Of a stretch of DNA of 53,746 bases, positions 33,156 through 42,902 are shown in pieces. Positions within the stretch are counted from its first letter, which is position 1, and each line of letters begins with the position of its first letter. The stretch lies in assembly GCF_022549775.1 (NCBI RefSeq), contig NZ_JAKZGP010000033.1, forward strand, positions 1-53,746. Reading direction: 5' to 3'. Under the pieces are notes generated by a model, which worked only from the letters and a program-made list of their open reading frames with translations, had not been told where the DNA came from and ran no database searches. A program made the translations under genes and the position numbers. The stretch is from Belliella filtrata. GTDB lineage: Bacteria > Bacteroidota > Bacteroidia > Cytophagales > Cyclobacteriaceae.

Positions 33156-34145
33156 TCACTTCCAAGCTCTCAGGAAAAACTCTTGTGCATTCCTGAAAGC
33201 TAATTTCTCAAGTTGATTTTGCTTCAGTTCTTCAGATAGTGTAGCCAAGATTTCGGGATATTTACTGGCGTTTTCCACATTGGGAAAATAAAATGGTACC
33301 CTTCCGATATCTGGGAAACCGACTGTGTAGAAAAAGTCCGCCCCAAAACACACCTGATCTCCTACCCCAGTCTCAAATGCATATCGTATGTGCTCGTAGA
33401 TGCCATCGGGATCTTCTGTATTCAAAAAAGCCCTTAAGAAATTGATACCAACAATTCCTTTTCTATGGATGATTTCTTTAACAAATTCATCTGTAAGGTT
33501 TCTTTTATGATTCCAAATACTTCTGAAGTTTGAGTGACTTGCGATCACTGGAATTTCTAGTCCATTTCTATCTATGTGATTAAGGATCCCTTCAGCTAGC
33601 AAATCTGAGGTATGAGACAAATCTATAGCAATCTGTTTACCCACCATATGATCCAACAACCTTTTACCATCCGGCTTAAGACCTATACCTTCGGTATAAT
33701 TACCTCCTCCAAATCGATTTTCCTTGTGATGCGTGAGACTAATGTAAGCGAGTCTACCCACCTTTGTCAAAATCTGATCCAACCTGTCTAAAGCCACTTG
33801 AATAGGAACATTTTCATTTGCTAAGCCAGAAGCACTTTCTATTGCAGCAACAAAACCTATTTTACTCGTCTCGTTCAGTGCATTCAAATGAGCTTTATCA
33901 GCATATGTAACCTCTTGAGAAAACTCTCGAAGCAACTCTTCAAATTTTGTCACTTGCATGTCCGCAAAATCCATACTTCCTGGTATTACGTCAGTGAAAA
34001 TAGCCAAAACTTGTAGTTTGACATTCCCAGCATCCAAGAAGGGAATCGCGCAAGCAATGTCTTCAACCTTGTCCGCCTTTGCTTTAGGAACTTTAGCCAG
34101 GTATGAAAGTAGGTCACAATGTGTGTCGATGATAGGCAGTTTCAT
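33156..34145 (-). CDS. Membrane dipeptidase, M19 family
   Basis: A 329-residue zinc dipeptidase of the renal dipeptidase family. The N-terminal IDTHCDLLSYL holds the HxD metal pair. The bridging Glu lies in FVAAIESASGL. Downstream His residues lie in YISLTHHKENRFGGGNY, IDLSHTSDLL and IPVIASHSNFRSIWNHKRN. There is no signal peptide, so it is cytoplasmic. Family members cleave L-D or L-L dipeptides. It is divergent from the kynurenine genes across a 108-nt spacer; a functional link is not shown. Confidence 0.92.
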   Translation of the reverse strand: MKLPIIDTHCDLLSYLAKVPKAKADKVEDIACAIPFLDAGNVKLQVLAIFTDVIPGSMDFADMQVTKFEELLREFSQEVTYADKAHLNALNETSKIGFVAAIESASGLANENVPIQVALDRLDQILTKVGRLAYISLTHHKENRFGGGNYTEGIGLKPDGKRLLDHMVGKQIAIDLSHTSDLLAEGILNHIDRNGLEIPVIASHSNFRSIWNHKRNLTDEFVKEIIHRKGIVGINFLRAFLNTEDPDGIYEHIRYAFETGVGDQVCFGADFFYTVGFPDIGRVPFYFPNVENASKYPEILATLSEELKQNQLEKLAFRNAQEFFLRAWK

Positions 34146-34253
34146 ATTTGTTCATATACTTTGAATATTCAAAGAAACTTAAAAATGATAGTTTTTTCAT
34201 ACTTTTAGGCATCTTTTGATTTTCAAATAAAGTATAACTTCAATTTCAAACCT

Positions 34254-34766
34254 ATGCCAGTATCAAAACCCATCAATTTCACCAAGTGGATTGAAGAAAA
34301 CAGACACCTACTGAAACCTCCCATCGGCAATCAACAGGTATACAAAGGAAACGATGATTTTATTGTTATGGTAGTAGGTGGCCCAAATTCTAGAAAAGAC
34401 TATCACTTCAATGAAGGCGAGGAGTTTTTCTACCAAATTGAAGGTGATATTACTTTGAAAATCATAGAAGAAAACAAGCCTGTGGATATCACTATCAAGG
34501 AAGGGGAGATTTTTTTGCTTCCAGCAAGAGTCCCACACAGCCCTAGACGTCCTGCAAACACTATCGGTTTAGTATTTGAACGCTATAGAAGAGCTGGAGA
34601 AAAAGACGGGTTCATCTGGCACTGTGAGCAATGTGGAAACAAGCTCTATGAAGAGTATGCAGAAATCACAGATATCGTCAGTCAACTCCCTCCAATCATG
34701 GAACGCTTTTGGTCCAGTCCAAAACACACCACATGCAGTAATTGCGGCACTGTGATGATAAAATAA
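34254..34766 (+). CDS. nbaC: 3-Hydroxyanthranilate 3,4-dioxygenase
   Basis: A 170-residue Fe(II) cupin dioxygenase that opens the ring of 3-hydroxyanthranilate to 2-amino-3-carboxymuconate semialdehyde. Conserved blocks are PIGNQQVYKGNDDFIVMVVG, the cupin ligand block DYHFNEGEEFFYQIEGD, and LPARVPHSPRRPANTIGLVF with HSPRRP typical of HAAO. A C-terminal rubredoxin-like zinc site (CEQCGNKL, then CSNCG) marks the bacterial type. It lies 144 nt before kynU on the same strand. The product may go to NAD via quinolinate or to degradation; the window does not show which. Confidence 0.95.
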   Translation: MPVSKPINFTKWIEENRHLLKPPIGNQQVYKGNDDFIVMVVGGPNSRKDYHFNEGEEFFYQIEGDITLKIIEENKPVDITIKEGEIFLLPARVPHSPRRPANTIGLVFERYRRAGEKDGFIWHCEQCGNKLYEEYAEITDIVSQLPPIMERFWSSPKHTTCSNCGTVMIK

Positions 34767-34910
34767 AGTTCCTACTTTGACTCATTTACATAAAAAAGAT
34801 GATCCAAATCAAACTTATACAATCCCCTAATTAATATTTCGATGAAAAAGAACTTATTATGTAGCAAGTAGTTTGCAATAATAGGTTCAATATAAACCCT
34901 CTATATTTCT

Positions 34911-36209
34911 ATGATATCAGGTAGTACTAGATTTGAAAATAGTTTGGAATTTGCAAATAGAATGGATGAAAATGATCCTTTGAAGGCATTTAGAAACCGC
35001 TTCATTTTCCCAAAAGTAAATGGAAAAGAAGCTATATACTTCTGCGGGAATTCTCTAGGTCTACAGCCAAAAAGCACTCAAAGTTACATACAAAGAGAGT
35101 TGCACAATTGGGGAGAAATGGCTGTAGATGGCCATTTTCATGGTGAGGATGCTTGGTATCATGTGCGAAAAAAGTCTAAACCAGCCTTAGCAAATATTGT
35201 AGGGGCTCATGAGCATGAAGTCGTAGCGATGAATAATCTAAGTTCCAACCTTCATTTTCTTATGGTGTCTTTCTACCAACCTACAGATAAGAGGTACAAA
35301 ATAATCACAGAAGCAGGGGCTTTTCCTTCGGATATGTATATGCTAGAAACTCAAGTCAAATTCAGAGGATTAGACCCTGATAAAGTGATCATTGAGCTAT
35401 TACCAAGAGAAGGAGAGCATACTTTGAGGACAAGTGATATAGTTGATACCATAAAGAAACATGGTGAAAATCTGGCACTGGTAATGATGAGTGGACTTCA
35501 ATACTACACAGGTCAACTTTTCGATATGGAATCAATCACCAAAACGGCTCATGAAGTAGGAGCTTTGGCAGGTTTTGACTTAGCCCACGCCGCTGGCAAT
35601 GCAACTTTGTCTCTTCATAAATGGGGCGTTGATTTTGCCACTTGGTGCAGTTACAAATACCTGAATTCCGGCCCAGGGAATATTTCTGGGATATTTGTAC
35701 ATGAAAATCACGCTGAAAGACCTGACTTGATCAGATTTGCAGGCTGGTGGGGACATGATGAAGGAGAGCGTTTCAAAATGGAGAAAGGTTTTAAGCCAAT
35801 GTATGGTGCAGATGGTTGGCAGCTTGCTAACTCAAATGTACTTGCCCTAGCTGCACATCAAGCATCCTTAGACATCTTTGAGGAGGCTGGTATAAAAAAC
35901 TTAAGAGCAAAAAGTGAAATATTAACGCAATATTTGGAGTATTTGATAAAAGAAGTATCTGGAAGCTCGGGAATTATCGAAATAATTACCCCAAAAATCA
36001 CGAAAGAAAGAGGTTGTCAATTATCTTTGCTGATTCATAAAGGTGGTAAAGCGGTGTTTGATGAGCTATATCAAGAAGGAATCGTAGGAGACTGGAGACA
36101 CCCAAACGTCATTAGAATCGCCCCAACACCACTATATAACAGTTTCTTAGATATTTACAAGTTTGCAGAGATCCTGAAACTATCCCTTAAAAAATTCGCT
36201 TATAATTAA
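34911..36209 (+). CDS. kynU: Kynureninase
   Basis: A 432-residue PLP enzyme that cleaves kynurenine or 3-hydroxykynurenine to (3-hydroxy)anthranilate and alanine. IYFCGNSLGLQPKS is the family opening. The PLP-binding region includes GFDLAHAAGN, and the Schiff-base lysine is K249 in WCSYKYLNSGPGN. RFAGWWGHDEGERFKME and the C-terminal VGDWRHPNVIRIAPTPLYN are characteristic. kmo follows after 21 nt. Confidence 0.96.
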   Translation: MISGSTRFENSLEFANRMDENDPLKAFRNRFIFPKVNGKEAIYFCGNSLGLQPKSTQSYIQRELHNWGEMAVDGHFHGEDAWYHVRKKSKPALANIVGAHEHEVVAMNNLSSNLHFLMVSFYQPTDKRYKIITEAGAFPSDMYMLETQVKFRGLDPDKVIIELLPREGEHTLRTSDIVDTIKKHGENLALVMMSGLQYYTGQLFDMESITKTAHEVGALAGFDLAHAAGNATLSLHKWGVDFATWCSYKYLNSGPGNISGIFVHENHAERPDLIRFAGWWGHDEGERFKMEKGFKPMYGADGWQLANSNVLALAAHQASLDIFEEAGIKNLRAKSEILTQYLEYLIKEVSGSSGIIEIITPKITKERGCQLSLLIHKGGKAVFDELYQEGIVGDWRHPNVIRIAPTPLYNSFLDIYKFAEILKLSLKKFAYN

Positions 36210-36230
36210 GCGACACCTGAATTACAAATC

Positions 36231-37583
36231 ATGAAAAAAAATGAAATTAGCATCCTAGGTGCTGGATTGATAGGTTCTCTTTTGAGTATCTATCTCAAGA
36301 AGAGAGGATTGGATGTAACTATATTTGAAAAAAGGGCTGACAATAGGCAGCAAGCATATAAAGAAGAAGGAAGGTCTATCAATATGGCCTTGAGTGATAG
36401 AGGATGGAGAGCCTTGGAAAAAATTGGACTCAAAGATAAAATTATGCCCCTAGCCATTCCAATGTATGGTAGAAAGGTGCATGATGAACATGGAAAGACT
36501 TCTTTTATCCCTTATGGGAAAGACAATCAAGCCATATATTCCATTTCTAGAGGCAAATTCAATAGGATTCTTATAGACGAAGCTGAAAATGCAGGTGTAA
36601 ACTTGGCATTTGCGCATAGATGTGATGATGTCAATTTAAGTAAGAATACTTTGACTTTCAGCAACAATAATGAGGTTAAAGATATTGAGTCAAGTGTGAT
36701 CATAGGTGCTGATGGCGCCTATAGTTCCCTCCGCATGGCCATGCAGAAGCAAGTCAGGTTCAACTACAAGCAAGAATACATCACTCATGGATACAAGGAG
36801 CTTACCATACCTGCTACTGCAAGTGGTGAGTTTGCCTTAGACCCTAATGCACTTCATATCTGGCCAAGGGGAAAGTTTATGCTTATAGCACTTCCTAATC
36901 CTGACAAATCTTTCACTTGTACATTATTCTTGCCTTTTGAAGGCACGAAAGTTTGCTTTGAAAAAATCAATGATCAGGATGATGTCAACGCAGTATTCAA
37001 GACTTACTTTGATGATGCTTATCAACTTATGCCAAACCTAGCTGATGAGTTTCTCACAAATCCGACCTCTGCTTTAATCAATATAGAATGCTATCCTTGG
37101 GTACAAGGTAAGGCCTTACTCATCGGAGACGCTTCTCATGCCATGGTTCCATTTTATGGGCAGGGCATGAACTGTGGCTTTGAAGATGTGTTTATTTTAG
37201 ACAGTCTGATAGACAAACTTGGAACCAATGTATGGGAACTTGTATTTGCCAAATTCCAAAAACAACGTAAACCAGACACAGATGCTATTTGTCAGTTGGC
37301 ATTAGAGAATTTTGTAGAAATGCGTGATGCCGTATCTGATCCGAAATTCCTAATTAGGAAAAAGATCGAAGCTAAACTCCATGCTTTGTATCCTAAAGAT
37401 TGGGTTCCACTTTATACCATGGTCACTTTTAGTACTATGCCATACGCAGAGGCATATGCACAAGGTAAATTGCAAGAACAAATTATGGATAAAGTAATGG
37501 CAAATCCACTGATAACCCAAAACTGGGACAAGCTTGACTATGAAGATATCATAGATCAATTAGATGCTGCAAAAGCCATATAA
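36231..37583 (+). CDS. kmo: Kynurenine 3-monooxygenase
   Basis: A 450-residue FAD-dependent hydroxylase converting kynurenine to 3-hydroxykynurenine. The N-terminal dinucleotide-binding motif is ILGAGLIGSLLSIYLKKRG. The DG motif is IIGADGAYSSLR, and the second FAD motif is ALLIGDASHAMVPFYGQGMN. The substrate-side segment EGRSINMALSDRGWRALEKI is typical of KMO. The last ~70 residues form the C-terminal region seen in the bacterial enzymes. It ends an operon with kynU and is followed by a strong terminator. Confidence 0.96.
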   Translation: MKKNEISILGAGLIGSLLSIYLKKRGLDVTIFEKRADNRQQAYKEEGRSINMALSDRGWRALEKIGLKDKIMPLAIPMYGRKVHDEHGKTSFIPYGKDNQAIYSISRGKFNRILIDEAENAGVNLAFAHRCDDVNLSKNTLTFSNNNEVKDIESSVIIGADGAYSSLRMAMQKQVRFNYKQEYITHGYKELTIPATASGEFALDPNALHIWPRGKFMLIALPNPDKSFTCTLFLPFEGTKVCFEKINDQDDVNAVFKTYFDDAYQLMPNLADEFLTNPTSALINIECYPWVQGKALLIGDASHAMVPFYGQGMNCGFEDVFILDSLIDKLGTNVWELVFAKFQKQRKPDTDAICQLALENFVEMRDAVSDPKFLIRKKIEAKLHALYPKDWVPLYTMVTFSTMPYAEAYAQGKLQEQIMDKVMANPLITQNWDKLDYEDIIDQLDAAKAI

Positions 37584-37603
37584 GCTTTCTACTACGTTTT
37601 ATT

Positions 37604-37654
37604 AAAAGAGCCTTAGAACCTTTCCCCATACAAAAGGTATTCTAAGGCTCTTTT
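37604..37654 (+). terminator. Terminator after kmo
   Basis: AAAAGAGCCTTAGAA (37604-37618) pairs with TTCTAAGGCTCTTTT (37640-37654). An inner ACCTTT/AAAGGT extends the stem, and a T-run follows. Confidence 0.9.
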
Positions 37655-37778
37655 TGATTTCCATCTTGATCATTACCTAAAGGATTAACATTAAAAAATT
37701 GTATTTTTTGAATAGTAGTAGATTTTCACTATTGATCGTGACTTCCTAGAAAACAGTCTCCAATCACTCGTTTACTAC

Positions 37779-38180
37779 TCAAAAATACACAAACAAAATT
37801 TTTAACTTTTCAAAACATAACCATCTCAGAATTATAAAAATTTTCATAACGGAAAATTAACCTATTTTCAAAATCAAATAGCCCTGAATTGAACGCATTC
37901 AAAGATGTGAAAATGCAAGACTTTTTTATCCACATTTTCAATAACTTATCCACATAACATTTACACAACACTGTAAGTCATTCATTTACTGATGTTTACA
38001 GTATTTTTTGCAAATATAGCTTTGTGGATAAATCTCTGTAAATGAGTTTTTTAAAATTTTCATGGACAAATCAACCGAAAAATAGTTATCCTTCAAAAGA
38101 AAATTTTGGTCAACTGAGATGAAGGTTACTACTCAAATTTACAAATATTAAATTTGGACAAGAATTAATTATCCAAACTG
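37779..38180. other. Candidate chromosomal replication origin (DnaA-box cluster)
   Basis: In the longest gene-free stretch beside kmo (37584-38260), the DnaA box TTATCCACA occurs exactly at 37926-37934 and 37946-37954, and inverted at 38023-38031. ACTGTAA and TTTACAG arms of a dyad lie between them (about 37970-38001). Very AT-rich flanks could be unwinding elements. Against it, neighbouring genes do not diverge from this point and dnaA is not present. The assignment is inference from box density. Confidence 0.5.
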
Positions 38181-38260
38181 TCAAAAAAAGAATAAAAATG
38201 AGCAGATTTCAACAATTATCAATGTAAAAAAGCATTTAAAGGAATGTCTATAAAATATAA

Positions 38261-39661
38261 TTATTTCAAGACATAAATACCAACACCTTGAACATGATAC
38301 ATATCTCCAAGCTGAGGAATTCTTTCTAGCAATGCAGGGAATGTTCCTTCTTGATCTATCACCAATTCTGGCTTTTCTAGCAAGAACTGTTGATAAACTC
38401 CAGCCATATCGGACAAGTCATCAAAATCTTTTAGAATCCTATCTGATAATTTGTAATTCAAATAGGGTGTAGCAGGCTGAGACTCCCAGTAATAGGCCGT
38501 ATCTTTACCCAAAACCAACACCTTTTTACCTTTAGAAATCTGATGCTTCTGTTCAACTTTCAGTTGGTATTGATCCAAAAGTCCCGATTGCTTAGTCAAA
38601 CCAAGCCACAAATACCCTGACAATGGCACTCCTACAAAAAGCAAAAAAGTAAAAACCAACAAGGCCTTTCGCTGTGTCACATACACAAATATTTGTGTAA
38701 TAAAGTATGTCAAACTAGGAATGATTATCACGAATTGATAAGGTGTTCTTCTATTAGTGATCAAAATAGATAAAACTGCAAAAATCACATACACAAATAA
38801 CAATTGCCTTTGTTTCTGTTGATTGACGGTGATCACTTTGAACCAAACACCAACAAAATAACCAATGACAGCTAGTAATAGCGGCAATGCAAATATTCCT
38901 ATCAATGCTAAGATTGTCACGTGGGGATATACATCCACTACCCTTGAAGCAAAAATATACTCAAACACAAACTCTGGCAGGGCATCTATCCAAAAATAAT
39001 ACAAAGCGCATAGAGACAAAGGCAAAAAATATCCAACAAGTGACAATAAAAATTGCCTAAATGTAAAACCGCTAATGGCTATACCTGAAACAACCAAAAA
39101 CGGCAGAAAAATAATCAGTGGGAAATGAAAACAGGCAGCAATTCCTCCAAATACGCCTGCCAATAGCACAGAGTCTGATCCTTCTTTTTGAAGAACTGTC
39201 TGTGCAAACAGTTGCCCTAATGCTAACACCAAGAAAGTACCTCCCATCAATGCTGGAGACAATACTAGCATGTCAAATGATAGATGAAACAGCACCAACA
39301 TCACTGCTGCTGGAATGTAGGTGTTCTCATCAAATGATTTGTATTGAATAAATAGCGTATTGATATAGGTAATCTGAAATATGGCAATCAGAAAGGCAAG
39401 CATCTTATAGACAAAGAAACTTCTCCCAAAGATTTCATGTAATATCCAGTAGACTCCAACCGACAATGGACCTGTATCATCTATCACATCCGTATACATA
39501 TGAAAGCCATCAGCTAACCGTTCTCCTACTAGCATCCAAATAAGCTCTGGCTGCGTAATGGGCGCTCCAAGGACTAAGTAATAAAAACCACTATAAATCA
39601 AAAGAAGCACTAATATGCCTAATAATCTGAATGGGTCGTTGATCTTAAAAAAACGTAGCAA
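38261..39661 (-). CDS. Polytopic membrane protein, unknown (possible glycosyltransferase-like)
   Basis: A 466-residue protein with about 11-12 transmembrane helices. It opens MLRFFKINDPFRLLGILVLL. An early extracytoplasmic loop holds acidic residues (GERLADGFHMYTDVIDDTGP), which recalls the first loop of GT-C membrane glycosyltransferases. A C-terminal soluble part from about residue 375 contains a Rossmann-like KGKKVLVLGKDTAYYW and ends in a short beta-rich tail. The GT-C idea comes only from topology and the acidic loop. It lies beside the DnaA-box region and divergent from rbfA. Confidence 0.7.
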   Translation of the reverse strand: MLRFFKINDPFRLLGILVLLLIYSGFYYLVLGAPITQPELIWMLVGERLADGFHMYTDVIDDTGPLSVGVYWILHEIFGRSFFVYKMLAFLIAIFQITYINTLFIQYKSFDENTYIPAAVMLVLFHLSFDMLVLSPALMGGTFLVLALGQLFAQTVLQKEGSDSVLLAGVFGGIAACFHFPLIIFLPFLVVSGIAISGFTFRQFLLSLVGYFLPLSLCALYYFWIDALPEFVFEYIFASRVVDVYPHVTILALIGIFALPLLLAVIGYFVGVWFKVITVNQQKQRQLLFVYVIFAVLSILITNRRTPYQFVIIIPSLTYFITQIFVYVTQRKALLVFTFLLFVGVPLSGYLWLGLTKQSGLLDQYQLKVEQKHQISKGKKVLVLGKDTAYYWESQPATPYLNYKLSDRILKDFDDLSDMAGVYQQFLLEKPELVIDQEGTFPALLERIPQLGDMYHVQGVGIYVLK

Positions 39662-39727
39662 AGGATTTAAATTGATAAGGTGTGAGAATCGGAACGCACG
39701 AAATTAAAGCTAACTCATTTAAATCAC

Positions 39728-39735
39728 TAAATTTG
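39728..39735 (+). promoter_or_regulatory. -7 promoter element of rbfA
   Basis: TAAATTTG matches TAnnTTTG, 18 nt before the rbfA ATG. No -33 element is evident. Confidence 0.45.
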
Positions 39736-39752
39736 TACCAACAAATATTAAT

Positions 39753-40136
39753 ATGGAAAGTAAAAGACAACAAAAATATTCCAAACTTATTCAAAAAGAA
39801 CTTGGAGAAATATTTCAAAAAGAAGCTAGACATCTTGTAGGAAATGCTATGGTGACAGTAGTAAGGGTTTTGATGAGCCCTGACTTGAGTGTTGCCAAAA
39901 TCAACCTTAGTTTTCTACTGGCAGATAATGAGGTGCTATTTGAGAAAATCAATGATAATAAGAAAGAACTTCGCAAACACTTAGGGCTTCGCATAGGTAA
40001 AAGTGTGAGGATCATTCCTGAGCTTGCCTTCTTTATGGACGAATCGGCCTCCTACGCCCAGCATATGGACAAAATAATCTCTTCGCTCGATATCCCCGAG
40101 GCAAATGAAGAGGATGAAGAAGGAGATGAAGATTAA
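39753..40136 (+). CDS. rbfA: Ribosome-binding factor A
   Basis: A 127-residue KH-fold factor that binds the 30S subunit during late 16S rRNA maturation and cold adaptation. MESKRQQKYSKLIQKELGEI at the N-terminus, MSPDLSVAKINLSFL in the middle and LRKHLGLRIGKSVRIIPELA with FFMDES are conserved RbfA blocks. The tail is strongly acidic. The permease gene follows with no intergenic base, so the two are co-transcribed. Confidence 0.95.
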   Translation: MESKRQQKYSKLIQKELGEIFQKEARHLVGNAMVTVVRVLMSPDLSVAKINLSFLLADNEVLFEKINDNKKELRKHLGLRIGKSVRIIPELAFFMDESASYAQHMDKIISSLDIPEANEEDEEGDED

Positions 40137-41372
40137 TTGATACAATCCTTGAATCTATCTTACTTTATAGCATCCCGGTATTTTCGCAGCAAGAAAAAGC
40201 GAAACTTCATCACCATCTTGTCCAGAATCTCCATGATCGGAGTGGCAGTGGGTACTATGGCTTTGGTCATTGTGCTTTCTGTATTCAATGGCCTAGAAGA
40301 TTTGGTGAGGGGATTGTATGCATCGTTTGATGCCGAATTAAAGATAGAAGCAAGTGAAGGAAAATCCTTTGCTGTAAATGAAGACTTTTTGAATCAAATC
40401 AAAGCTGTAAAAGGTCTTGATGTCTTGACCGAGGTTATCGAAGACAATGCTCTCTTCAAATACGATGATTACCAGCATTTGGCACGCATCAAAGGCGTTA
40501 GTGATAATTATCTCGATCAGGGAAGGTTTGAGAAAGGTTACTTATGGGGCAATTTGGACTTAGGCAACGAAGACCAGCCTAAGGCAATCATTGGTAGAGG
40601 GGTTGGTTTTTATTTATCTATAGACCTTGATAATGATTATGAACTATTGCAAGTGTTCTACCCAAAAGCCCCACGAAATGCTGGGACACTTGATCCCAGA
40701 CAGTTGTATTCAAGACAAGTAATCAAGCCCACAGCGTTTTTTAGTATTGAAAAAGAGTTTGATGATAACTATATCATTGCTCCGCTTTCCTTTGTACAAA
40801 GTCTCTTAAATTATGGAGACAAAAGAACTTCCCTAGAAGTAAAAGTAGTGGAAGGGACAAATATTTCATCCGTCAAAAAACAATTGAAAACACTCCTTGG
40901 CGAGGAGTTTACAGTAAAAGACACTGATGAGCAGCATGCAGGATTACTTAGAACAATCAAAATTGAGAAGCTCTTTGTCTTTATTACATTGACTTTTATC
41001 TTAGCTGTGGCTTCATTCAATATTTTCTTTTCTCTGTCAATGATGGCGATCGAAAAGAAAAAAGATACAGCTGTACTTTTTGCCATGGGTGCGACCGAGA
41101 AGCTTATCAGACAAATTTATATCAAACAGGGGGCTATCATTGCTTTTTCAGGAGCTGCAATAGGATTGTTTTTTGGCTACTTTATTTGTTGGATTCAGGA
41201 CACCTACGGCCTTGTCACGTTAGGAATCAGCTCTTCGGTTATAGACAGCTATCCCGTGAAAATGATCTGGACAGACTTTTTGTGGACAAGCATTGCTGTG
41301 ATTTCTATTACCTTTGTTGCTTCCTACAGACCTGCTGTAATTGCATCCAAGGTGAAACCCAAAGACCTATGA
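40137..41372 (+). CDS. LolC/LolE-type ABC transporter permease (FtsX family)
   Basis: A 411-residue inner-membrane permease. The N-terminal helix follows the family start YFIASRYFRSKKKRNFITIL with SRISMIGVAVGTMALVIVLS. A periplasmic domain spans about residues 50-270, and three C-terminal helices form the FtsX-like domain (VFITLTFILAVASFNIFFSL onward). Such proteins work with an ATPase partner to release lipoproteins from the inner membrane; no ATPase is adjacent, so function is inferred. Initiation is at TTG directly after the rbfA stop. Its end overlaps the converging GH3 gene by 6 nt. Confidence 0.9.
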   Translation: MIQSLNLSYFIASRYFRSKKKRNFITILSRISMIGVAVGTMALVIVLSVFNGLEDLVRGLYASFDAELKIEASEGKSFAVNEDFLNQIKAVKGLDVLTEVIEDNALFKYDDYQHLARIKGVSDNYLDQGRFEKGYLWGNLDLGNEDQPKAIIGRGVGFYLSIDLDNDYELLQVFYPKAPRNAGTLDPRQLYSRQVIKPTAFFSIEKEFDDNYIIAPLSFVQSLLNYGDKRTSLEVKVVEGTNISSVKKQLKTLLGEEFTVKDTDEQHAGLLRTIKIEKLFVFITLTFILAVASFNIFFSLSMMAIEKKKDTAVLFAMGATEKLIRQIYIKQGAIIAFSGAAIGLFFGYFICWIQDTYGLVTLGISSSVIDSYPVKMIWTDFLWTSIAVISITFVASYRPAVIASKVKPKDL

Positions 41373-42902
41373 CGCTTGGGCAGGTTTGATCATCTGAAGA
41401 ATCTCATCGACATACTCTCTGGTATTGGAAAGTCTTGGCACTTTATTTTGTCCTCCGAGCTTTCCTCTAGACCTCATCCATGATTCAAACACACCTTCAT
41501 TTACCACATGAACCCTTGGGGCTGTCAGGGCTAAGTCCTTATATCGCTTAGCGTCATAATCAGAATTAACCTTTCTAAGCTCTTCATCCAGCAGGTTAAT
41601 GAACCTTTCTCTATCATCTGGAAGCTTATTGAACTCCACGATCCATTCATGAGCTCCCTTCGATTTGGAATCTCCAAAGTAAACTGGCGCAGCTGTAAAA
41701 TTAGTAATTGTAGCATGAGTAGCTTCAGCTGCTACTTGTATGGCTGATTCCGCATTTTCTACGATCACTTCTTCACCAAAGGCATTGATAAAGTGCTTTG
41801 TTCTACCAGAAATCTTGATTCTATATGGGTGTAAATTCGTGAACTTGACTGTATCGCCGATCTTATACCTCCACAGTCCAGCATTAGTTGTGATCAGGAT
41901 CGCATAATTCTTACCTAGCTCAACTTCTGTCAATGGAACTACCTTCGGATGCTCATTATCCCACTCTTCCATTGGGATAAACTCATAAAAAATCCCGTAA
42001 TCTAGCATCAACAGTAATTCATCAGAATCTTTTTGATCTTGAATCCCAAAAAAGCCTTCAGATGCATTATAAGTCTCCATGTAGCGCATCCTTTCTGAAG
42101 GGATCAACTCTTTGAATAATCCTCTATATGGCCCAAAAGCAACAGCTCCATGAAAAAACACTTCAAGGTTTGGCCAAACCTCTAGAATATTATTAGCACC
42201 CTTCAACTCCAATATTCGTTGAAGCAATACAATTGTCCAAGTAGGCACCCCTGAAATACTAGTGACATTCTCATCCATCACTTCTCTGGCCATCCTTTCT
42301 ATCTTTGCCTCCCACTCATTCATTAATGCAGTCTCCAAACTAGGAGTCCTTGCCATCTGTACCCATATCGGTAAGTTATGTGTGATCACTGCAGATACGT
42401 CTCCTACTTTACTACTTGACTCATTAGAAAGAGGATTGCTAGATAAGCTTCCACCGATTGTCAAGGCTTTTCCAGAGAAAAGTTTACTATCAGGATAATT
42501 GTTGACATACATTGACAGCATGTCTTTACCTCCTTTGAAATGGCACTCTTCCAAGGCTTCTTGGGATACTGGAATGTATTTACTTCTGCTAGAAGTAGTG
42601 CCTGAAGATTTGGAAAACCACTCTATATCTGTAGGCCAAATTACATTTTGACGACCTTTCATGGTCATTTCAATGTAAGGCTTCATTTGTTCATAATCAT
42701 GAATGGGAACCTTGGAAGCAAAGTCTGCATAGGTTTTCATTTCTGAAAAGCTATACTTCTTCCCAAACTCAGTTCTTTTAGCCTCATTTACTAATTCAAA
42801 AAGAATTTCTTCTTGAATGGCTATTGGGTTTTCTTTGAAATTATTAATTTGACCTATTCGGTTTTTAAAAATCCAGGTCATAAAAGTATTGACTACTTCC
42901 AT
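41367..42902 (-). CDS. GH3-family protein (auxin-responsive GH3 type)
   Basis: A 511-residue member of the GH3 acyl-adenylate family, known in plants for joining amino acids to jasmonate or auxin. The ATP-binding motif is FSKSSGTTSSRSKYIPVSQ. The second adenylate motif lies in YNASEGFFGIQ, and the third in LWRYKIGDTVKF. These three blocks are the family's core. Bacterial members are mostly uncharacterised. Its start overlaps the lptB stop (TGATG), placing it last in a recJ-lptB-GH3 unit. A hormone role is not implied. Confidence 0.9.
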   Translation of the reverse strand: MEVVNTFMTWIFKNRIGQINNFKENPIAIQEEILFELVNEAKRTEFGKKYSFSEMKTYADFASKVPIHDYEQMKPYIEMTMKGRQNVIWPTDIEWFSKSSGTTSSRSKYIPVSQEALEECHFKGGKDMLSMYVNNYPDSKLFSGKALTIGGSLSSNPLSNESSSKVGDVSAVITHNLPIWVQMARTPSLETALMNEWEAKIERMAREVMDENVTSISGVPTWTIVLLQRILELKGANNILEVWPNLEVFFHGAVAFGPYRGLFKELIPSERMRYMETYNASEGFFGIQDQKDSDELLLMLDYGIFYEFIPMEEWDNEHPKVVPLTEVELGKNYAILITTNAGLWRYKIGDTVKFTNLHPYRIKISGRTKHFINAFGEEVIVENAESAIQVAAEATHATITNFTAAPVYFGDSKSKGAHEWIVEFNKLPDDRERFINLLDEELRKVNSDYDAKRYKDLALTAPRVHVVNEGVFESWMRSRGKLGGQNKVPRLSNTREYVDEILQMIKPAQAS

